DNA from: Actinomycetota bacterium
GTDB taxonomy: Bacteria; Actinomycetota; Acidimicrobiia; IMCC26256; PALSA-610
Assembly: GCA_030839105.1 (NCBI GenBank)
Contig: JAUZEI010000315.1
Location: 1 to 7,490, forward strand
Direction: 5' to 3'
Length of the DNA: 7,490 nt
Each line of letters opens with the position of its first letter. The first letter of the stretch is position 1. Position numbers and translations under genes: made by a program. The notes beneath the pieces are model-generated. The model saw only the letters and a list, made by a program, of their open reading frames with translations. It ran no database searches and was not told where the DNA came from. Of this stretch, positions 1-6,403 are shown in pieces.

Positions 1-413
1 GACGTGATCGCGCGCACACCTGCGCACACCGACACCGCAACGGTGAGGATGTAGTCGACGAGGAGCGACGCACCCGCGACCATTGCCGCACTCGCGCCGA
101 GGTTCTCGCGACTCACGACGTACGAACCGCCGCCACTCGGGTACGCGAAGATCGTCTGGCGGTACGACGTGACGACGATCGCCAGCAACACCGCGACGAC
201 GATCGAGATCGGCACGAGCTTCGAGAGTCCGAGCGCGAGGCTCGAGCCGCCGACGGCGACCACGAGCAGTATCTCCTGCGTCGCATACGCCGTCGACGAG
301 ATCGCGTCGGAGGAGAACACCGCGAGCGCGATGGTCTTGCCGATGCGTTGATGTTCTTGCTCGGAAGTCGCCAACGGGCGGCCCACGAGCACGCGTTTGA
401 AGCTGTCGAGCAC
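1..413 (-). CDS. KimA-type APC-superfamily permease, likely potassium importer (partial, N-terminal 137 residues)
   Basis: Integral membrane transporter of the APC/KUP-like group, probably importing K+. The GTG start at 413 gives an N-terminus beginning LDSFKRVLVGRPL, then a broken first helix with FSSDAISSTAY (residues 33-43), a second hydrophobic segment (about 65-85), the loop YPSGGGSYVVSREN (91-104) and a third helix with LLVDYILTVAVS (117-128). These blocks line up almost residue for residue with Bacillus subtilis KimA (YdaO) as I remember it. Asp36, Tyr43, Asp120, Tyr121, Thr124 and Ser128 match the recalled K+-site residues Asp36, Tyr43, Asp117, Tyr118, Thr121 and Ser125. A weak GGGA lies 5-8 bases before the start. 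The gene runs off the left edge, so about three quarters is unseen, including any cytoplasmic c-di-AMP-sensing domain. Its divergent neighbours encode two K+-type KTN regulators, which supports potassium over amino acids. Databases may label it 'amino acid permease'. Confidence 0.88.
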   Translation of the reverse strand, partial: MLDSFKRVLVGRPLATSEQEHQRIGKTIALAVFSSDAISSTAYATQEILLVVAVGGSSLALGLSKLVPISIVVAVLLAIVVTSYRQTIFAYPSGGGSYVVSRENLGASAAMVAGASLLVDYILTVAVSVCAGVRAIT

Positions 414-441
414 AGTCGTCCCGTCTACGCCCGTCGTTGTT

Positions 442-465
442 CCGGCGCCAGCATGCCATCGCCGG
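442..465. promoter_or_regulatory. Nested dyad symmetry in the permease/trkA divergent intergenic region, candidate operator
   Basis: CCGGCG (442-447) and its exact reverse complement CGCCGG (460-465) flank the palindrome GCATGC (451-456). Both symmetries share one centre between 453 and 454, so 18 of 24 positions obey dyad symmetry and only the two 3-base spacers do not. The element sits in the 137-bp region between the divergent permease and trkA genes, where a dimeric regulator could control both. No known regulator consensus is recognised, and in GC-rich DNA some palindromes arise by chance. Confidence 0.35.
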
Positions 466-487
466 TACTCCGAACCCCGTACCCGGT

Positions 488-518
488 TTCACTTCCGACA
501 CGGGGGACGCCGTAGCAT
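488..518 (+). promoter_or_regulatory. Possible promoter of the trkA pair
   Basis: A TTCACT (488-493) and TAGCAT (513-518), 19 bases apart, each match four of six positions of the -35 and -10 consensus. Initiation near 525 would give a leader of about 26 bases that includes the GGGAGG ribosome site. The spacing is longer than ideal, so this is tentative. Confidence 0.25.
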
Positions 519-550
519 CCGCCGTCGAAGCTTGGGACGGGAGGCCGATC

Positions 551-1210
551 GTGCACGTCGTGGTCATCGGATGTGGGCGGGTTGGCAGCGAGCTTGCGAG
601 CGCGCTGGAGCACGGCGGGCACAGCGTCGCCGTCGTCGACAAGAACGACCGGGCCTTCCGCCGCCTTGGCCCGGGCTTCGCCGGCCGGACGATCGTCGGC
701 TTCGGCTTCGACCGCGACCACCTCGCCCAGGCCGGGATCGAAGACGCCGGGGCTTTCGCCTCTGTGACGAACGGCGACAACTCCAACATCCTCTGCGCGC
801 GCATCGCGCGCGAGACCTATGGCATCGAGCACGTGGTCGCCCGGATCTACGATCCCCGGCGCGCCCTGATCTACCAGCGGCTCGGGATCCCGACGGTGGC
901 AACCGTCGCGTGGACCACCGACCAGGTCCTGCGCCGGCTGCTGCCCGGGGAGACGAGCCACGACTGGGTCGACCCGACCGGCCGGATCGGGCTGGTCGAG
1001 CGCACGATCCCGGCGAAGGCGATCGGCAAGAAGCTCGCGAAACTCAACCGGCCCGGACGGTTCTGGCTCACCGCGGTGACCCGTTTCGGCAAGGCGCAGA
1101 TCGTCACCGCCGACCTCATCGGCCAAGAGGGCGACGTGCTCGTGTTCGTCTCGGACATGGACGGCCTGGACGAGCTCCAGAAGCACATCGAGTCGGGAGG
1201 CGGCGACTGA
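551..1210 (+). CDS. trkA: TrkA/KTN-domain potassium transport regulator, first of a pair (CeoB-like)
   Basis: Cytoplasmic nucleotide-gated regulatory subunit of K+ transport, 219 residues, the usual size for a one-unit TrkA. The RCK_N Rossmann fold begins at once with VVVIGCGRVGS (glycines 7, 9 and 12) and has an acidic residue at the end of the second strand (VAVVD, Asp30), as expected for NAD(H) or ATP/ADP-type binding. The C-terminal half (about 140-215) looks like the RCK_C/TrkA_C domain, where ligands such as c-di-AMP bind in some family members. I chose the GTG at 551 because GGGAGG lies six bases upstream and the protein then begins directly with the first beta strand. An in-frame TTG at 437 would add 38 unrelated residues. 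The stop overlaps the next start by one base (TGATG), so the two are probably cotranscribed and translationally coupled. Corresponds to M. tuberculosis ceoB by domain and order. Confidence 0.9.
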   Translation: MHVVVIGCGRVGSELASALEHGGHSVAVVDKNDRAFRRLGPGFAGRTIVGFGFDRDHLAQAGIEDAGAFASVTNGDNSNILCARIARETYGIEHVVARIYDPRRALIYQRLGIPTVATVAWTTDQVLRRLLPGETSHDWVDPTGRIGLVERTIPAKAIGKKLAKLNRPGRFWLTAVTRFGKAQIVTADLIGQEGDVLVFVSDMDGLDELQKHIESGGGD

Positions 1211-1878
1211 TGCGGGTCGCGATCGCAGGAGCGGGCAACGTCGGGGTCTTCATCGCGAACGATCTCGTTACGACGGGTCACGAGGTCCTGGTGCTCGAGC
1301 AGAGTCAGGACGTCGTGCAGCGGGTGCAACCGCACTCGGCACCGGGCGTCGAATGGATCGTCGCCGACGCGTGCGAGGTGGCGTCGCTCCGACTGGCCGG
1401 GCTGGAACGCTGCGACGTGGTGGTCGCCGCCACGGGCGACGACGAGGACAACCTCGTCATCTCGCTTCTCGCCAAGCAGGAGTTCGGAGTGCCGCGCGTC
1501 GTCGCGCGCGTCAACCATCCGAAGAACGAGTGGCTCTTCAACGAGAACTGGGGCGTCGATCTCTCCGTGTCGACCCCGCACCTGATCACCGCGCTCGTCG
1601 AAGAAGCCGTGTCGGTCGGACGTCTGGTCCGGATCCTGCAGTTCGAGGGCGGCAACGTCCGACTGGTCGAGGTGACGCTCGCCGAGAACGCGCCGGTCGT
1701 CGATCAGGCGATCCGCGACCTCGACATCCCACGCGACGCGACGATCGTCGCCGTCGTGCGCGGCGAGCACGTCGTGATGCCGCGCGGCGACACCGTCTTC
1801 GAGTCCGGCGACGAAGTGCTCGCGATGGTGACGAGCGACTCCGAGGACGATGTGCGCCAGATCCTCACCGGCGGCTGA
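1210..1878 (+). CDS. trkA: TrkA/KTN-domain potassium transport regulator, second of a pair (CeoC-like)
   Basis: Second single-unit KTN protein, 222 residues, probably a subunit assembling with the upstream paralogue into a regulatory ring on a K+ transporter. It opens with VAIAGAGNVGVFIA (glycines 7, 9 and 12), and the second strand ends in LVLE (Glu30). The nucleotide-site details differ from the first copy (Asn10 for Arg10, Glu30 for Asp30). The RCK_N fold runs to about residue 130. A TrkA_C domain follows (about 137-218), containing VTLAENAPVV and the typical end FESGDEVLAMV. The ATG overlaps the upstream TGA, with GGGAGG nine bases before it. The gene ends 17 bases from the end of the convergent OB-fold gene, with no hairpin terminator between. 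No TrkH/TrkG/KtrB channel gene is in the window. Family assignment is firm; the partner transporter is inferred. Confidence 0.92.
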   Translation: MRVAIAGAGNVGVFIANDLVTTGHEVLVLEQSQDVVQRVQPHSAPGVEWIVADACEVASLRLAGLERCDVVVAATGDDEDNLVISLLAKQEFGVPRVVARVNHPKNEWLFNENWGVDLSVSTPHLITALVEEAVSVGRLVRILQFEGGNVRLVEVTLAENAPVVDQAIRDLDIPRDATIVAVVRGEHVVMPRGDTVFESGDEVLAMVTSDSEDDVRQILTGG

Positions 1879-1895
1879 ACCTCTCGGCGTCGACG

Positions 1896-2270
1896 CTAGA
1901 GGAGCTCGTACACCGGGTTGTACATCAGACAGTCCTTGCCGCCTTCGGGATTGCTCGCCGACCGCTGCTTGGTCGCGACTCCTTCGAGTGCGAGCCGGCG
2001 GCCGGGCGACATCCCCGCGATCTTGCGGCGACCGAGGAAGACCGCGGTCATGGTGCCCCGGCCGTCCTGCACAGTTGCCTCCAAGGAGGCGGCGCCGGCC
2101 CGCGGCACGATACGCACCGAGCGGATCTCACCAACGACCCGCACGGGCTGGCGGAGCGCGAGTCCGTTCAGTGGGGCACCACCACGCTCCGCGCACCACG
2201 TCACGAGCTGTTCGCGATCCTGCTCGTCCACCGGCTTGGTGAACTTCTCGGCGAATTTCCGTATGCCCAC
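1896..2270 (-). CDS. Small OB-fold nucleic acid-binding domain protein (Rv2694c-like)
   Basis: A 124-residue soluble protein with a polar, helical N-terminus (IRKFAEKFTKPVDEQDREQL) followed by one OB-fold barrel from about residue 41 to 123. Visible landmarks are VRVVGEIRSVRIVP, the strand-turn LEATVQDGRGTMTAVFLGR and the closing IAGMSPGRRLALEG, typical of the RecG/aspartyl-tRNA synthetase-type OB strand pattern. It may bind nucleic acid, but no partner or pathway is known to me. The GTG start at 2270 has GGAGG seven bases upstream. The gene sits tail-to-tail with the second trkA, an association recalled from M. tuberculosis (ceoC with Rv2694c); the DUF3159 gene that often lies beside it there is absent. 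Function in potassium physiology is not implied by its fold and remains unknown. Confidence 0.82.
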   Translation of the reverse strand: MGIRKFAEKFTKPVDEQDREQLVTWCAERGGAPLNGLALRQPVRVVGEIRSVRIVPRAGAASLEATVQDGRGTMTAVFLGRRKIAGMSPGRRLALEGVATKQRSASNPEGGKDCLMYNPVYELL

Positions 2271-2294
2271 GCGCCGGCCTCCAGCTCGGTACCG

Positions 2295-2300
2295 AGATTA
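2295..2300 (-). promoter_or_regulatory. Possible -10 element of the OB-fold gene
   Basis: On the minus strand TAATCT (2300 to 2295) matches five of six positions of the TATAAT-type -10 box. It lies 24 bases before the GTG start, so initiation around 2288 would leave a short leader holding the GGAGG site. No convincing -35 hexamer is seen, which is common for actinobacterial promoters. The 49-bp gap is shared with the divergent lipoprotein gene. Confidence 0.3.
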
Positions 2301-2319
2301 GCGCCGCGCGGATGCGAAG

Positions 2320-3006
2320 ATGGCACCCGTGCTGATGCGCAATCGAACTTCCACAGCCCGCTTCGGCGCGGGCGCGACCACGGGCGCGGCCGTTCTCGCG
2401 CTGTGCCTCGCGCTCACGGCGTGTTCGAGCGGAAGCAAGAAGAAGACGACCACCGAACCGACCACCACCCAGCCACCCAAGGTCCTGACGGTGACCACGG
2501 CGACGCTGAAGATCGGCAAGGTCGACGTGCAGAGCGCCGGGCCGCCCAACGTGCAGATCGACAAGGCGACGGGCAAAGCGGTGCTCACGGCCGCGCAGAA
2601 GTACATCGACACTGCCGTGTTCGGTCCCCTCGGCAAGGGTCAGCTCGGCAGCGGTTACGGCGCCCTGTTCGACCGAGGACTGCAGAAGGTCGCGACCGGG
2701 CCCGACACACCCGCGCTGACCGATCTCGACGTCGGCAAGGTCCGGACGTTCACCGCGAAGGCGACGCCCGTGAATCTGTCCGCGCTCGTCGGGACGCTCG
2801 GCGAGATGATGTACATCGCGACCGACTTCGACCTCACCGTGAAGGCGACCGCGACCGCGGGTCCGTTGACGATCACACACCACGTCGAGTTGACGTTCGC
2901 CCAGACCGGCAAGTCGTGGCTCGTCACCGCATACCGCGTGCAGTCGGTACGCAAGACGACGAAAGGCACGACCACCACCACTGCGAAGGCAGGGAGCACG
3001 CCGTGA
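2320..3006 (+). CDS. Secreted lipoprotein of unknown function, coupled to an LCP gene
   Basis: A 228-residue exported protein. A basic N-terminus (RNRTSTAR), a hydrophobic core (about 20-31) and the lipobox LTAC (Cys35) predict lipidation and anchoring outside the membrane. A Ser/Lys/Thr/Pro linker (36-53) follows, then a globular part (about 55-210) of alternating helix and strand. Its ending, VELTFAQTGKSWLVTAYRVQ, resembles the last strands of NTF2-like or Mce-associated domains; this is a weak resemblance, not an assignment. The C-terminus is a Thr-rich tail. The start is uncertain: ATG 2320, GTG 2329 and ATG 2335 are all in frame, none has a good ribosome site, and all keep the signal peptide. 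The stop overlaps the LCP start in GTGA, so the two products are probably made together and may act together at the cell wall. I do not recognise a named family. Confidence 0.8.
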   Translation: MAPVLMRNRTSTARFGAGATTGAAVLALCLALTACSSGSKKKTTTEPTTTQPPKVLTVTTATLKIGKVDVQSAGPPNVQIDKATGKAVLTAAQKYIDTAVFGPLGKGQLGSGYGALFDRGLQKVATGPDTPALTDLDVGKVRTFTAKATPVNLSALVGTLGEMMYIATDFDLTVKATATAGPLTITHHVELTFAQTGKSWLVTAYRVQSVRKTTKGTTTTTAKAGSTP

Positions 3007-3980
3007 GTGACCTCGCCGCAAACCCGGACCGCGCGCTCGTCGGAACCGGTCGCACCCGTCGGTTTCGGCTCGGACGCCGGACAAAGCGGGTGCTCCTCGC
3101 GCTCATGGGTGCCACGACGGCGGTGGTGCTCGGCTGCATGGCGATCTTCGCGGCGTGGCTCGCCGGGATGCACGTGCCGATCGCGTCGGGCGCGACGTAC
3201 CTGCGGGTCTCGAAGATCGCGCCGCTCTCCGCCGCCGATCGCGTGGCGGGTGGGCCGAGCACACCGTTCTTCATCCTGCTCGTCGGCAACGACTCCCGTC
3301 CCGGTGTCGGCGGCGCGCGCGGTGACGCGTTGCACGTGATGGGCGTCAATCCCGCCAAGCACCAGGCGAGCATGATCGACATCCCGCGCGACACCTGTTG
3401 GAACGGCGACAAGATCAACGTCGGGAACACGCACGGGCCGCGCGCGCAGGCCGACGCAGTGAGCGGTCTGGTCGGCGTGCCGATCTCGTACGTCGTCGAC
3501 GTCGACTTCGCCGGCTTCACGAATCTGGTCGACGGCGTCGGCGGTGTCCAGGTCAATGTCCCGACGGACATGCACGACGCGTTCTCGGGCGCGTACTTCA
3601 GTGCCGGCAAGACCGTCATGAACGGTCAGCAGGCGCTGGCCTTCTCACGCGACCGCCACGACTTCGCGACGAGCGACATCGTGCGCACCAACAATCAGGG
3701 TCTCCTCATCCTGGACGCGATGCGCAAGCTCCGCTCCCAGATGGACAACGCGCCGGGCGAGTTCAAGTTGCTCGCACTCCTCGGCCGCCACGCCCAGCTC
3801 GACGGCATCGGCATGAAGGACCTGTACCGCCTCGGCCGGGTGGCGTTCTCCTTGAATCCCGACCAGATCAAGAACATCACGATGCCGTACACCGGCGGGT
3901 CCTGCCTCGGGCTCGGCGGCAGCGCGGCCGGCCTGTTCGCCGATTTCCGCGACGACGGAGTCGTCGAAAACGCGCATTAG
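3003..3980 (+). CDS. LytR-CpsA-Psr (LCP) family envelope phosphotransferase
   Basis: LCP enzymes move undecaprenyl-pyrophosphate-linked glycopolymers onto peptidoglycan (or proteins) on the outer membrane face. This one has 325 residues: a short basic cytoplasmic tail, one transmembrane helix (about 29-54) and an extracytoplasmic LCP domain (about 88-242). Motifs: LLVGNDSRPG (Asp97, Arg99), GGARGDAL (Arg106, Asp108), MIDIPRDTC (Asp127, Arg129, Asp130), KINV (Lys137), VDGVGGVQVNVP, and ALAFSRDRHDF...DIVRTNNQ (Arg216, Arg218, Arg228), together the expected polyprenyl-pyrophosphate and metal-binding residues. No LytR_C domain follows; about 80 residues of unclassified tail end the protein. Cys132 and Cys301 are the only cysteines outside the membrane and could pair, as recalled for actinobacterial LcpA. 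The GTG start at 3003 has GGGAG six bases upstream and overlaps the lipoprotein stop by four bases. The acceptor and the polymer cannot be told from sequence. Confidence 0.93.
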   Translation: MSDLAANPDRALVGTGRTRRFRLGRRTKRVLLALMGATTAVVLGCMAIFAAWLAGMHVPIASGATYLRVSKIAPLSAADRVAGGPSTPFFILLVGNDSRPGVGGARGDALHVMGVNPAKHQASMIDIPRDTCWNGDKINVGNTHGPRAQADAVSGLVGVPISYVVDVDFAGFTNLVDGVGGVQVNVPTDMHDAFSGAYFSAGKTVMNGQQALAFSRDRHDFATSDIVRTNNQGLLILDAMRKLRSQMDNAPGEFKLLALLGRHAQLDGIGMKDLYRLGRVAFSLNPDQIKNITMPYTGGSCLGLGGSAAGLFADFRDDGVVENAH

Positions 3981-4014
3981 GAATCAGGTACTCGTTGGCG
4001 GCGCACCCGATCGG

Positions 4015-4020
4015 TACCCT
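4015..4020 (+). promoter_or_regulatory. Possible -10 element for a leaderless helicase transcript
   Basis: TACCCT (4015-4020) fits the actinobacterial TANNNT -10 pattern and ends exactly seven bases before the ATG at 4028. This spacing would start transcription on the A of the start codon. No Shine-Dalgarno sequence precedes this ATG, unlike the trkA and LCP genes. A TTGGCG (3995-4000) lies only 14 bases upstream, too close for a standard -35. Confidence 0.35.
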
Positions 4021-4027
4021 CGGATCG

Positions 4028-6403
4028 ATGGCAGTCGGGACTGAAGGGCCGCTCACGGGGCGCGTCGGTACGCCGAGTGGCGCCGACCGGTTCACCGACG
4101 CGCGCGCCGCGCTCGACGACCTCGCCGCCGACCCGGAGCTGCTCGGCCGCTGCGTCCATCGCGAGGTACTCGCCGAACGGGCGGCGCGCTACGCGGAGTT
4201 GGCCGTGCCGTTGGATCCCGAGGTCGCGGCCCGGCTCGCGGCGCGCGGGATCCCGCAGCTGTACGCGCACCAGACCGCCGCCATCGACGCGTTGCGCGAA
4301 CGGCGCAGCGTCGTCGTCGCCACCGGCACCGCGTCGGGGAAATCGCTCTGCTACCAGGTCCCGATCGTGTCGTCGGTCGTCGCAGACCGCCGCGACACCG
4401 CGCTGTTGTTGTTCCCGACCAAGGCGCTCGCCCAGGACCAACTCCGCTCGCTGCGCTCGTGGCTCGTTCCCGGGATGCGCGCGGTCACCTACGACGGAGA
4501 CACCCCGAACGACGACCGCGCGTGGGCGCGCAAGAATGCGAACGTCGTGCTCACCAATCCCGAGATGCTGCACATGGGGATCCTGCCGTCGCACAAGCGC
4601 TGGGCGACGTTCCTCATGCGCCTCCAGTACGTGGTGATCGACGAGTTGCACACGCTCCGGGGGATCTTCGGGTCGCACGTCGCGCACGTGTTGCGCCGCC
4701 TGCGCCGGTTGTGCGAGCACTACGGCTCGTCGCCCACCTTCTTCTTCGCGAGCGCCACGATCGGCAATCCCGGCGAGCTCGCGAGCGCGTTGTGCGGCCT
4801 CGATGTCGACCAGATCGACGACGACGGGTCCCCGAGCGCCGAGCGCGTACTTGCGTGCTGGCAACGGCCGCTGCTCGACGCGCACTCGGGTGCGCGCGGA
4901 TCGGCGAACGTCGAGACCGCCGAGCTCATGACCCGATTCGTGCGATCGAATCACCAGACACTGGCGTTCACGCGCAGCCGGCGAGGCGCGGAGGTGGTGG
5001 CGCAGTACGCGCGCCGGCGCCTGGCCGGTGTCGCGCCCGAGCTCGTCGACCGCGTCGCGGCCTACCGTGCCGGCTACCTCCCGGAGGAACGGCGGGCGCT
5101 CGAGCTCGACCTGGCGAGCGGTCGGCTCCTCGGCATCGCGGCGACGAACGCGCTCGAGCTCGGTATCGACATCGGTGGTCTCGATGCGGTGGTGCTCAAC
5201 GGGTTTCCCGGCACGCTCGCGTCCATGTGGCAACAGGCCGGTCGGGCCGGGCGCACCGGGCGCCGATCCGCGGCCGTGCTCGTGGCGGGCGACGACCAGC
5301 TCGACCAGTGGTACGCCGCGCATCCGACCGAGCTGACGCGCCGCGCCCCCGAACGCGCAGTGGTGAACCCACAGAACCCTTTCATCGTGCGCGCCCAGGT
5401 CGCGTGCGCAGCGCACGAGATGCCGCTCACTCCCGACGACGAGCGCTGGTTCGGCGCCGCGCTCGACGACGCCGTCCGCGACCTCGTGCACGCCGACCTG
5501 CTCACCCCGCGCGGCGGCAGCATGTACTGGTCGGGCGGTCGGGCACCCGCGCGCGGCGTCGGTCTGCGGAGCGGATCGTCGATCGAATACCGGCTCCTCG
5601 ATCTCGAGAGCGAACGCACGATCGGAACCGTCGACGACGCGCGGGTGTTCTCGGTCGCGCACCCCGGCGCGGTCTATCTGCACCAGGGGCGCCAGTACCG
5701 GGTCGACCGACTCGACCGCGACGAACACCTCGCGATTCTCGAGCCGTACGACGATGCCGACGAGTACACCCAGGCCCGCACCACCACCGACATCACGATC
5801 GTCAGCGAGGACACCTTCGCCGCGCTCGGTGCGGCGATCGTGCATCTCGGCAGCGTCGAGGTGCGTAGTCAGGTCGTCGCCTTCCAGCGCAAGCAGATCT
5901 CGACGAACACTGTCATCGAGGTGCGCGACCTCGATCTTCCCGAGCGGGCGTTGGTCACGCGTGCGTGTTGGTACACCATCCCCCCCGAAGTGTTGGATGC
6001 GGCCGGTATCGACACTTCGGAGGTGATCGGGGCGGTGCACGCCGCCGAGCACGGGTTGATCGGGATGCTGCCACTGTTCACGATCTGCGACCGCTGGGAC
6101 GTCGGCGGAGTGTCGATGGCATTGCATCCGCAGACCATGCAGCCGACGATCTTCGTCTACGACGGTTACCCGGGTGGTGCGGGAATCGCCGAGCTGGCGT
6201 TCGACGCGGCCGCGCGCCACGCGCGGGCCACCCTCGACCTCATCACCTCGTGCTCCTGCGACGCCGGCTGTCCCTCGTGCGTGCAATCACCGAAGTGCGG
6301 GAACTGGAACGAGTATCTCGACAAGCGTGCCGCGACGGCCCTGCTCGGGACGATGACGACCGACCGTCAGGAGTTGTCTCCTGGAGCACGACCCGCGCGG
6401 TGA
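4028..6403 (+). CDS. DEAH-box superfamily 2 helicase with C-terminal zinc-binding DUF1998/MZB domain (MrfA/YprA family, Rv3649-like)
   Basis: ATP-dependent nucleic acid helicase, 791 residues. Motifs in order: Q-like YAHQ (79-82), Walker A ATGTASGKS (98-106), Ia PTKALAQDQ (130-138), TNPEML (176-181), Walker B DELH (205-208), SAT (242-244), IV TLAFTRSR (311-318), V ATNALELGIDIG (372-383) and VI QQAGRAGR (402-409). All are intact. A middle winged-helix-like region follows, then a C-terminal MZB/DUF1998 domain (about 660-770) with cysteines 742, 744, 748, 751 and 757 in CSCDAGCPSC...KC, a zinc site. In B. subtilis the family member MrfA acts in mitomycin C lesion repair with the nuclease MrfB; no MrfB-like gene is visible here. 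The actinobacterial subfamily is known for lying beside Tad secretion genes, as here. The ATG at 4028 is preferred; upstream frame is non-conserved-looking and lacks a ribosome site. Repair role is inferred from the family. Confidence 0.94.
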   Translation: MAVGTEGPLTGRVGTPSGADRFTDARAALDDLAADPELLGRCVHREVLAERAARYAELAVPLDPEVAARLAARGIPQLYAHQTAAIDALRERRSVVVATGTASGKSLCYQVPIVSSVVADRRDTALLLFPTKALAQDQLRSLRSWLVPGMRAVTYDGDTPNDDRAWARKNANVVLTNPEMLHMGILPSHKRWATFLMRLQYVVIDELHTLRGIFGSHVAHVLRRLRRLCEHYGSSPTFFFASATIGNPGELASALCGLDVDQIDDDGSPSAERVLACWQRPLLDAHSGARGSANVETAELMTRFVRSNHQTLAFTRSRRGAEVVAQYARRRLAGVAPELVDRVAAYRAGYLPEERRALELDLASGRLLGIAATNALELGIDIGGLDAVVLNGFPGTLASMWQQAGRAGRTGRRSAAVLVAGDDQLDQWYAAHPTELTRRAPERAVVNPQNPFIVRAQVACAAHEMPLTPDDERWFGAALDDAVRDLVHADLLTPRGGSMYWSGGRAPARGVGLRSGSSIEYRLLDLESERTIGTVDDARVFSVAHPGAVYLHQGRQYRVDRLDRDEHLAILEPYDDADEYTQARTTTDITIVSEDTFAALGAAIVHLGSVEVRSQVVAFQRKQISTNTVIEVRDLDLPERALVTRACWYTIPPEVLDAAGIDTSEVIGAVHAAEHGLIGMLPLFTICDRWDVGGVSMALHPQTMQPTIFVYDGYPGGAGIAELAFDAAARHARATLDLITSCSCDAGCPSCVQSPKCGNWNEYLDKRAATALLGTMTTDRQELSPGARPAR

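Noticed and set aside
12..30. Direct repeat GCGCACACC twice
   Set aside because: Lies inside the permease coding sequence and is explained by its Val/Cys/Ala/Gly codons.
464..483. GGTAC/GTACC inverted repeat with a 10-base loop
   Set aside because: Only five-base arms; pairing breaks outside them, and this is expected by chance.
414..550. c-di-AMP (ydaO-type) riboswitch controlling the potassium genes
   Set aside because: KimA genes elsewhere can carry one, but the 137-bp divergent region looks too short once promoters are allowed for, and I see no matching conserved core.
397..1209. Arg-rich plus-strand frame upstream of and in frame with the second trkA
   Set aside because: It is an out-of-frame reading of the first trkA; the KTN fold begins exactly at ATG 1210, so the extension is spurious.
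1879..1895. Transcription terminator between the convergent trkA and OB-fold genes
   Set aside because: The 17-base gap has no stem-loop or T-run; termination must be by another route or overlap the genes.
1353..3002. Long plus-strand extension in frame with the LCP gene
   Set aside because: It is Arg-rich shadow of trkA and the lipoprotein; the LCP has its own GTG, ribosome site and membrane anchor at 3003.
2128..3084. Minus-strand frame opposite the lipoprotein
   Set aside because: Arg/Gly-rich composition with no motif, versus a clear signal peptide and lipobox on the plus strand.
3977..6286. Very long minus-strand open frame (about 769 codons) antisense to the helicase
   Set aside because: It mirrors the helicase codons in GC-rich DNA; the product is Arg/Val/Glu/Asp-rich without domains, while the plus strand has every helicase motif in order.
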